From Chloroflexota bacterium (GTDB taxonomy: Bacteria; Chloroflexota; Limnocylindria; QHBO01): a stretch of 18,609 nucleotides of DNA. Shown here one piece after another: positions 13,593-18,609 of this stretch. A program made the translations under genes and the position numbers. The notes under the pieces are model-generated. The model was not told where the DNA came from, made no database searches, and saw only the letters and a list, made by a program, of their open reading frames with translations. Each line of letters starts with the position of its first letter. Within the stretch, counting starts at the first letter, position 1. The stretch lies in NCBI GenBank assembly GCA_005879775.1, contig VBJX01000028.1, positions 1-18,609 of the forward strand, written 5' to 3'.

Positions 13593-15532
13593 GACGCATC
13601 GCCGCGCTCGCGGTGGCTGCCACGCTGCTGTCGTCGGCGGCTTCCCTGCGACCGTCGGGCTCGGTGCTCGGCGCGGACTACGTCATGGCCACCGTCGCGC
13701 GCTACGCCGTCGACCAGGCGGCCGGCCAGCTCCTCGTCAGCGTGCAGGTGGCCTTCAGCAACACCACGCCGAACCCTCCGAGTCAGCTGAGCGGATTCGA
13801 CCATGTCGATCTGGCGGTCCATGTGGGGGCCACCGCGCTCGCCGCATCGGACGCCGACGGGCGCCTGGCCGTCAGGCTGATCCAGCAGGACGGGGTCACG
13901 GTTGCCTCCGTGACGACACGCTCCCGGGTCGGCTCGGGCGAGGCGGCGGACCTCACCTTGAGCTACCGAGTGCCCGATGGCGCCCCCGATGTCCACGTCC
14001 GCCCACAGGTGGTCCAGTTTCCGGCCTGGGGGTTCGGGACGAGCAGCTCGGTCACCATCGACCTGCCGTCCGGCCTGGCCGCCCAGGTCAATGGGCCGGC
14101 CCTGACGATCGGCAGCGACGATGGTGGCACCCACCTGACGAGCGGCCCGATCGACGATCCGGCCACCTGGGTCGCCTACGTCACGGCCACCGTCCCGATC
14201 ACCTACACGAACGCCAGCCGAACCGTGGCCCTCGGCAGCGGCACGGTCGAGCTGCAGGTCCGCTCCTGGACGAGCGATCCGGCGTGGGGGCCGGCCACGC
14301 TCGACCTCCTGGCATCGGGCCTGCCACTCCTCGAGAAGGGGGTGGGGCTGCCGTATCCACGCCTCGGTCCGCTGGTGGTGGTCGAGACCGTCGCGGCTCC
14401 CGGCGCGGCCGGTGAGCCGCTCACCGCCACCGCCGAGATCCAGGCCGACTACAGCGCCTCGCCGTTCACGCTCCTCCACCAGCTGGCCCACGTGTGGGCA
14501 GGTGATTCGCTGGCGAGCGACCGATGGATCCGCGAAGGACTTGCGTCCCACCTCGCGGCGGCGGCTGCAGCTCAGCTTGGTGAGGCGTTGCCCTATGACC
14601 CGGCGGCCCGCAGCTCCGCCTTGGCGGCCGACGCAATCCCGCTGGAGACGTGGACCTCGTCCGCCGCCGACGACAGAGCCCGCGAGGCATATGGCTATGC
14701 CGCCTCCTGGAACGCCGTCGACCAGATCGCGGCCGCGGTCGGCGAGGAGGGGCTGCGCCAGGCCCTGGCCCGCATCGAGGCGGGGATCTCCGCCTATGAC
14801 CCCGCCACCGCTTCGCAGCCCGCGGCGCCTGCCTCGCACCCGCCGGTCGACTCGCGACGTCTCCTCGACCAGCTGGCCGTGGTGAGCGGGCTCGATCTGG
14901 CTGACCTCTTTGCCAGCACCGTGTTCCCGCCTGAGACGGCAGCCGAGCTCGAGGCCAGGGCGGCGGCGCGCCGGGCGCTGGCACCGCTCGATGCCGCCGC
15001 CGGCGACTGGGGGAGACCGCTCCCGGTGCAGGAGGCGATGGCCGAGTGGCGCTTCGATGACGCCGACGCGGCGATCGCCGAAGCGACCGCCTGGCTGGTC
15101 CCCCGAGACGGGCTGCAGGCGGCGATCACGCGGGCGGGGCTCACGACCCCGGATCGGCTGGCGGAGCGCTGGCAAAGCGATGGCGGTGGCCCCGGCGCGC
15201 GCACCGAGCTGGCTGCCGAGTCGGCGGTGGTGACCGCGTACCAGGCCGCGCTGGACCGCGCGGCGGGAGATCGGAGCATCCTGGAGCGCATCGGGCTGCT
15301 CGGCGGCGATGACCCACGGGCCGTGCTGCACGAGGCGGCCGAACATTTCGAGGCCGGCGACCTGCAGGCAGCCACGGATGCCATCTCGCGCGCCGAGAGC
15401 CGCATGGAGTCGGCGAGCCTGGACGGGATGGTGCGCAGCGCCACGCTGCTCCTGGTCGGAGCGGTGATGGTCGTGCTCACCCTCCGCCCGCGCCGGCGGC
15501 GACGACCCACCGACTACACTGCCGCACCATGA
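13589..15532 (+). CDS. Secreted, C-terminally anchored peptidase-MA-like protein with HQxxH
   Basis: A 647-residue exported protein resembling gluzincin metallopeptidases (M1/peptidase MA-like). A signal peptide (MRRIAALAVAATLLSSAAS) is followed by beta-rich N-terminal domains (about 30-270). The zinc-site region is LLHQLAHVWAGDSL (H297, H301), with the third ligand E316 in WIREGLASHL, recalling M1 HELAHQWFGD and NEGFA. The position of the catalytic Glu is Gln (Q298, codon CAG). A helical C-terminal half (about 330-600) follows, then a membrane segment (ATLLLVGAVMVVLTL, about 618-632) with an RPRRRRRP stop-transfer tail. It could bind zinc but should not hydrolyse peptides by the usual mechanism, so it may act as a binding or scaffolding protein. 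It starts inside the YbjN-like stop (GTGA) and ends overlapping the pncB start (ATGA). Confidence 0.75.
   Translation: MRRIAALAVAATLLSSAASLRPSGSVLGADYVMATVARYAVDQAAGQLLVSVQVAFSNTTPNPPSQLSGFDHVDLAVHVGATALAASDADGRLAVRLIQQDGVTVASVTTRSRVGSGEAADLTLSYRVPDGAPDVHVRPQVVQFPAWGFGTSSSVTIDLPSGLAAQVNGPALTIGSDDGGTHLTSGPIDDPATWVAYVTATVPITYTNASRTVALGSGTVELQVRSWTSDPAWGPATLDLLASGLPLLEKGVGLPYPRLGPLVVVETVAAPGAAGEPLTATAEIQADYSASPFTLLHQLAHVWAGDSLASDRWIREGLASHLAAAAAAQLGEALPYDPAARSSALAADAIPLETWTSSAADDRAREAYGYAASWNAVDQIAAAVGEEGLRQALARIEAGISAYDPATASQPAAPASHPPVDSRRLLDQLAVVSGLDLADLFASTVFPPETAAELEARAAARRALAPLDAAAGDWGRPLPVQEAMAEWRFDDADAAIAEATAWLVPRDGLQAAITRAGLTTPDRLAERWQSDGGGPGARTELAAESAVVTAYQAALDRAAGDRSILERIGLLGGDDPRAVLHEAAEHFEAGDLQAATDAISRAESRMESASLDGMVRSATLLLVGAVMVVLTLRPRRRRRPTDYTAAP
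15515..15528 (+). promoter_or_regulatory. -10 element inside the upstream gene, directly before pncB
   Basis: TACACT at 15515-15520 is followed by 8 nt and the pncB ATG at 15529. The hexamer lies in the last codons of the preceding gene (encoding the DYT in PTDYTAAP). No Shine-Dalgarno sequence precedes the ATG. pncB may thus be made both by coupled translation (ATGA overlap) and from its own leaderless transcript. No -35 is seen. Confidence 0.5.
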
Positions 15533-16572
15533 CCGACGAGCCCGGGCAGCCGCGGCGACCTGTCTTCCAGCCCGCCGCCGAGGTGCTCTCCGGCGAAACC
15601 GCCGATGTCTACTTCGAGCGCGCCCGCAGCATCCTGGCGGCAGAGCACCTCGACCCGGTGGTCACCATGGAGATCTTCGCCCGCGAGCAGGCGATCCTGT
15701 GCGGAGCCGAGGAGGCGCTCGCCTACCTGCGCGAGATCCTCGGCAACGGGAAGGAGCTCGATCCGCCGCCAACCGTTCTCGCACTCAGCGACGGGGACGA
15801 GATCGCGCCCAAAGAGGTGGTGATGCGCATCACCGCCCGCTACTCGGCCTTCGGCCTGTACGAGACGGCAATCCTGGGGATGCTCTCGCAGAGCACCGGC
15901 TGGGCCACGGCCGCCAGGCGGATCGTTGACGTGGCGGCACCGATCCCCGTTATCGGCTTCGGCGCCCGCCACGTACACCCGAGCGTCGCCGACCAGATGG
16001 ACTACGCCTCGGTGGTCGGTGGCTGCGTGGGCGCCTCGACGCCCGCGGGGGCGCGGCTGGCGGGCCTCTCGCCCACCGGCACCATGCCCCACGCCCTGAT
16101 CCTGATCTTCGGCGATACCGTGCGCGCTGCCGAGGCCTTCGATCGGCATATCGATCCCGACGTGCCGCGCATCGTGCTGGTCGACACCTTCAAGGACGAG
16201 GCCGAGGAGTCGCTGCGGGTGGCCGAGGCGCTGGGCGATCGGCTCTATGGCGTGCGCCTCGATACGCCCTCGGAGCGGGGGAGGGTCACTCCGGACCTGG
16301 TCAAGGAGGTTCGCGCCAGGCTCGACCAGGCGGGTCACCCGGGCGTGAAGATCGTCGTCTCCGGCGGCATGGACGCCGAGCGGATCGCCTTCTTCAAGGA
16401 GACCGGCGCGCCGATCGACTCGTTCGCGGTCGGCTCGGCGATCAGCGACGCCAGCCCCATCGACTTCACCGGCGACCTCAAGGAGATCGATGGAAGGCCG
16501 ATCGCGAAGCGCGGCCGCATTCCGGGCCTGACCGAGAATCGGCGCCTGAAGCAGGTCGACCTGTCCGCCTGA
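15529..16572 (+). CDS. pncB: Nicotinate phosphoribosyltransferase
   Basis: A 347-residue cytosolic enzyme of the NAPRTase family (type II phosphoribosyltransferase fold), which converts nicotinate and PRPP to nicotinate mononucleotide in NAD salvage. Visible family motifs are ETAILGMLSQSTG (112-124), GFGARHVHP (143-151), GTMPHALI (184-191), VDTFKDEAEE (218-227) and VSGGMDAERI (277-286). It is of the short type seen in archaea and many bacteria, without the long C-terminal extension of some PncB proteins. The family also contains nicotinamide phosphoribosyltransferases, but the short length and the GTMPHA motif favour nicotinate. It overlaps the preceding gene by 4 nt and is followed after 11 nt by the TPR gene. 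No other NAD biosynthesis gene lies in the window. Confidence 0.93.
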   Translation: MTDEPGQPRRPVFQPAAEVLSGETADVYFERARSILAAEHLDPVVTMEIFAREQAILCGAEEALAYLREILGNGKELDPPPTVLALSDGDEIAPKEVVMRITARYSAFGLYETAILGMLSQSTGWATAARRIVDVAAPIPVIGFGARHVHPSVADQMDYASVVGGCVGASTPAGARLAGLSPTGTMPHALILIFGDTVRAAEAFDRHIDPDVPRIVLVDTFKDEAEESLRVAEALGDRLYGVRLDTPSERGRVTPDLVKEVRARLDQAGHPGVKIVVSGGMDAERIAFFKETGAPIDSFAVGSAISDASPIDFTGDLKEIDGRPIAKRGRIPGLTENRRLKQVDLSA

Positions 16573-16583
16573 CCGAGAGGCCG

Positions 16584-16958
16584 ATGGATCCCGACGCGCG
16601 CGACAGCGCCTATGACCTTTTCCAGCGCGGCACCCGCCTGCTCGCCGAGCACCACGCCGGCGCGGCGGCCATCCTGCTCGAGCGCTGCCTGGCGCTGGAG
16701 CCGGGGAAGGCCTCCATCCTGGAGGCGCTCGGCCGCGCCTACTTCGAGCAGGGAGACCATGGCCGGGCGGCCGAGCAGTTCTCAGCGATGGTGGAGGCCA
16801 ACCCACTGGCCGACTACGCGCACTTCGGGCTGGGCCTGGCGCAGGTGCGGCTCGGGAATGCCGCGGACGGACGCCGCCACCTGCGAATGGCCGCCTTCCT
16901 CAAGCCGGACAACGACGACTACCAGCGCGCCCTGCGCCGGGCGGAGCGTGCCCCCTGA
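16584..16958 (+). CDS. Small TPR-repeat protein
   Basis: A 124-residue, probably cytosolic protein made almost entirely of three tetratricopeptide repeats, at about residues 9-40, 42-74 and 76-108. Each has the small/large helix-pair pattern (for example ALGRAYFEQGDHGRAAEQF) and ends in a Pro (EP, NP, KP). There is no signal peptide or enzyme motif, so it is probably a protein-interaction adaptor. GAGAGG 5 nt before the ATG serves as ribosome site. It is the last gene of the glgC-pncB run, 11 nt after pncB, and its stop is 4 nt from the stop of the convergent DUF421 gene. No terminator hairpin is visible between them. Partner and function are unknown. Confidence 0.88.
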   Translation: MDPDARDSAYDLFQRGTRLLAEHHAGAAAILLERCLALEPGKASILEALGRAYFEQGDHGRAAEQFSAMVEANPLADYAHFGLGLAQVRLGNAADGRRHLRMAAFLKPDNDDYQRALRRAERAP

Positions 16959-16962
16959 GGAA

Positions 16963-17478
16963 CTAGATCCGGCGCACGATCCGGACTCGAGGGCGTTGAC
17001 GCCCGTGGGGGAGTCCCTCTCGCGGCACGACGCTGATCATCCCATCAGCCTCCAGGACAGCCAGCTCGACGTGTGAGACATCTGCGATGCCGTGCTCCCG
17101 GATGGCCATCTCGCAGTCGTCGATGGAAAGCTCCTCCCTGGCCATGGCTTCGGGGATCCAGTGCCCGTCGCGGGCCAGCACGGTCGGAGGCGATTGGAGC
17201 AGGTGTTCAACCCACGGCAGATGGGCGCGGGCGAGCGCGAGCAGGCGATTCAGGATCACGAGGCTGACGATGATGAGCAGGCCGCCGCTGAGCGAGGTGT
17301 CGGGGCCGGTCATGGCCGGTTGCACCGCATTCGCAACGAGCAGGATCAGGACGAGGTCGACGAGCGTGAACTGGCCGACCTCGCGCTTGCCGAAGAGGCG
17401 CAGCGCGGCGACCAGCACGACGTAGATCAGCGCGGACCTGGCGATCAGCTCCCAGGCGGGAAGATGCAGCTCCCACAC
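16963..17478 (-). CDS. DUF421 (YetF/YcaP-like) membrane protein
   Basis: A 171-residue inner-membrane protein of the DUF421 family, with unknown biochemical role (relatives YetF/YrbG in Bacillus spores, YcaP in E. coli). Two to three N-terminal membrane segments lie at about 11-28, 40-56 and 62-80. RLFGKREVGQFTLVDLVLILLVAN is the family hallmark (split here at residues 27-50, with key residues R27, G30, K31, R32 and E33). A cytosolic domain follows with QSPPTVLARDG and the conserved AIREHGIADVSHVELAVLE (125-143). The GTG at 17478 is chosen because GGGAGG lies 7 nt upstream and only 2 nt separate it from the Nudix stop. The longer open frame reading further upstream is the shadow of the Nudix gene. 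It is probably co-transcribed with the Nudix gene. Confidence 0.9.
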   Translation of the reverse strand: MWELHLPAWELIARSALIYVVLVAALRLFGKREVGQFTLVDLVLILLVANAVQPAMTGPDTSLSGGLLIIVSLVILNRLLALARAHLPWVEHLLQSPPTVLARDGHWIPEAMAREELSIDDCEMAIREHGIADVSHVELAVLEADGMISVVPREGLPHGRQRPRVRIVRRI

Positions 17479-17480
17479 CG

Positions 17481-18017
17481 TCAGCCTCCCGGTGCGGCCA
17501 GCCGACGCGCCAGCCAGGCGATGCCGACCAGCGACTTGGCATCGATGATCGTGCCGTCGTCGGCTCCAGCGATCGCCTCGGGCAGCGTCAGCCAGGAGCG
17601 CTCCAGCTCCTCGTCCTCGGGCGACTCGGCCTCCATCGGCCGCAGATCGGTTGCCATGAAGAGCGTGAGCCGCTCGGTCGAGAAGCCGGGAGCTGTGTAG
17701 AAAGCCGGTCCCTCGACCCAGACACCGGCCGCCAGGCCGCACTCCTCGGCCAGCTCCCGCTCGGCAGCGGCCAGGGGCAGCTCGCCCGGGTCGAGGGTCC
17801 CCGCCGGGACCTCGAGCAGCTCGGCGCCGGCCGCCTGTCGCCACTGGCGCACCATGGCCAGTCGCTCTCCGTCCCAGGCCAGGATCGCCACGGCGCCCGG
17901 ATGCTCGACCACCTCCCGGGTCGCGTGGCGCCCGGAGGCGAGCTCCACCTCGTCGACGCGCAGGCTGAGGAGTCGCCCCTTGAAGGGCCGTTCGCTGCTG
18001 AGGGTCCGCTCCGCCAT
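17481..18017 (-). CDS. Nudix hydrolase, ADP-ribose pyrophosphatase type
   Basis: A 178-residue cytosolic Nudix enzyme likely to split ADP-ribose (or related ADP-sugars) into AMP and ribose-5-phosphate. The Nudix box is complete: G73, then E79, then R87-E88-L89, E91-E92 and G94-L95, matching GX5EX7REUXEEXGU. The N-terminal strand region (FKGRLLSLRVDEVELASGR), VVEHPGAVAI and YTAPGFSTERL downstream of the box are characteristic of the ADP-ribose pyrophosphatase subfamily (NudF/YqkG). The ATG at 18017 is supported by the family N-terminus and by TACGAT 8 nt upstream; the much longer open frame upstream is non-coding. It precedes the DUF421 gene by 2 nt and is divergent from the ABC ATPase, 75 nt away. 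The substrate is inferred. Confidence 0.93.
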   Translation of the reverse strand: MAERTLSSERPFKGRLLSLRVDEVELASGRHATREVVEHPGAVAILAWDGERLAMVRQWRQAAGAELLEVPAGTLDPGELPLAAAERELAEECGLAAGVWVEGPAFYTAPGFSTERLTLFMATDLRPMEAESPEDEELERSWLTLPEAIAGADDGTIIDAKSLVGIAWLARRLAAPGG

Positions 18018-18031
18018 CTGAGCGCATCGTA
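18018..18031 (-). promoter_or_regulatory. -10 element before the Nudix gene (leaderless type)
   Basis: On the minus strand, TACGAT (18031-18026) is followed by GCGCTCAG and the ATG at 18017 (8-nt gap). There is no Shine-Dalgarno sequence and no clear -35. It shares the 75-nt divergent gap with the ABC ATPase promoter. Confidence 0.5.
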
Positions 18032-18080
18032 CCGCCCGGCCGTCGCCGATCGGTCGAACGCCGCGGCAGGCCGCAGCGGC

Positions 18081-18092
18081 TAGCATCTGCCC
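18081..18092 (+). promoter_or_regulatory. -10 element before the ABC-2 ATPase gene (leaderless type)
   Basis: TAGCAT at 18081-18086 is followed by CTGCCC and the GTG at 18093. There is no Shine-Dalgarno sequence and no clear -35. A GC-rich self-complementary patch (about 18060-18080) precedes it. Confidence 0.5.
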
Positions 18093-18609
18093 GTGATCGT
18101 GGTTGAGGGTCTGCGCAAGGAGTTCCGGCGCGTGCTCGCCGTGCACGACATGACCTTCACGGTCGGCGAGGGGGAGATCTTCGGGCTGCTGGGCCCGAAC
18201 GGAGCTGGCAAGACGACCACGGTGCGGATGCTGGCCGGGCTGATCACCCCCACCTCGGGCGGTGCCACCGTCAACGGCCACGAGCTCGGCGAAGGCTCAC
18301 AGCGGATCAGGGCCATCACTGGCATCCTGACCGAGAGCCCCGGCCTGCACGAGAAGCTCACCGCCCGCCAGAACCTGGCGTATTACGGCCGCCTGTACGG
18401 GCTGCGCGGCGCGGAGCTGCGGCGGGCCGTCGACCGCTACCTGGGCATCGTCGAGATGTCCGAGCACGCCGACCGGCGGGTGGCCACGTTCAGCAAGGGG
18501 ATGCGCCAGAAGGTCGCGATCGCGCGCGCCCTGCTCCACGACCCGGAGGTGATCTACCTCGACGAGCCGACGAGCGGGCTGGATCCATCGGCCGCCAAGA
18601 CGGTGCGCG
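18093..18609 (+). CDS. ABC-2-type transporter ATP-binding protein, partial (3' end off window)
   Basis: The first 172 residues of an ABC ATPase of the CcmA/NodI/DrrA (ABC-2 exporter) type. Walker A is GPNGAGKTT (about residues 35-43), the Q-loop region reads TGILTESPGLHEKLTARQNL, the signature is FSKGMRQKVAIARALL and Walker B is VIYLDEPTSGLDP. The FSKGM signature and the LTESPGL loop are typical of exporters for drugs, polysaccharides or unknown substrates. The GTG at 18093 fits the family N-terminus (VIVVEGLRKEF), with a -10 just upstream. The membrane permease is expected to the right of the window. The substrate cannot be told from the sequence. It is unrelated to the importer ATPase at the left edge. 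Confidence 0.93.
   Translation, partial: MIVVEGLRKEFRRVLAVHDMTFTVGEGEIFGLLGPNGAGKTTTVRMLAGLITPTSGGATVNGHELGEGSQRIRAITGILTESPGLHEKLTARQNLAYYGRLYGLRGAELRRAVDRYLGIVEMSEHADRRVATFSKGMRQKVAIARALLHDPEVIYLDEPTSGLDPSAAKTVR

Noticed and set aside
13490..15346. Long minus-strand open frame (618 codons) opposite the peptidase-like gene
   Set aside because: Low-complexity Arg/Gly-rich translation without a recognisable domain or ribosome site; the plus-strand frame has a signal peptide, metallosite and membrane anchor.
16966..16984. Direct repeat GATCCGG separated by CGCAC at the end of the DUF421 gene
   Set aside because: It lies within the last codons (RIVRRI) of the gene, is only two short copies, and is not flanked by any mobile-element gene.
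1..18609. tRNA, rRNA, CRISPR array, insertion sequence, phage, toxin-antitoxin or defence system
   Set aside because: Both strands were read for these; no cloverleaf, regularly spaced repeat, transposase motif or defence-protein motif was seen.

Overview
The window is a GC-rich, gene-dense bacterial chromosome segment. By eye it is roughly two-thirds to 70% G+C, and almost every gene touches or overlaps the next. I see no rRNA, tRNA, CRISPR array, insertion sequence or phage gene. The lipoprotein linkers rich in Ser and Ala, the Pro/Thr/Ser-rich extracellular tails and the mixture of leaderless and Shine-Dalgarno starts suggest a soil or freshwater Chloroflexota of the Limnocylindria/Ellin6529 kind. 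A high-GC actinobacterium is the main alternative. The taxonomy is inference; the sequence holds no phylogenetic marker.

Left part (1-4288): a purine-nucleoside import and salvage group. On the minus strand, a BMP-family lipoprotein (1110-2213) is followed by the double-domain ATPase of the same ABC importer (1-1025, cut by the window edge). A 17-bp-class stem-loop separates them. Divergent to these is a NagD-like HAD phosphatase (2404-3255), which converges on an adenosine deaminase (3248-4288, minus). No stretch without a gene exceeds 300 bases; the largest gaps are 2214-2403 and 7399-7551, both holding promoters.

Middle part (4295-11709, plus strand): an unrecognised secreted or anchored Ala-rich protein, an M17 leucyl-aminopeptidase-like protein, an A24 prepilin-peptidase-like membrane protein, an EnvC/PcsB-like coiled-coil M23 peptidoglycan hydrolase and a class A bifunctional penicillin-binding protein. 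The last two form a cell-wall growth and splitting pair.

Right part: a compact plus-strand operon of glgC, a YbjN-like protein, a secreted peptidase-MA-like protein, nicotinate phosphoribosyltransferase and a TPR protein (11753-16958). Its first four genes overlap one another (the last two overlaps are GTGA and ATGA). It meets a minus-strand pair of a Nudix ADP-ribose pyrophosphatase and a DUF421/YetF membrane protein (16963-18017). A divergent ABC-2-type ATPase runs off the right edge.

Main observations. (1) The M17 aminopeptidase has a clean in-frame loss of about 18 residues that removes exactly the family signature with the last metal ligands and the catalytic arginine. (2) The peptidase-MA-like protein reads HQLAH where active gluzincins have HExxH. 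(3) Seven gene starts have a -10-like hexamer 6-8 nt before the start codon and no Shine-Dalgarno sequence, which is the signature of leaderless transcription. One of these hexamers lies on the start codon of the divergent neighbour, and another lies inside the end of the upstream gene. (4) The class A PBP has a Cys-containing insertion in its glycosyltransferase domain, eight extracytoplasmic cysteines and a second, C-terminal hydrophobic segment with an Arg-rich tail.
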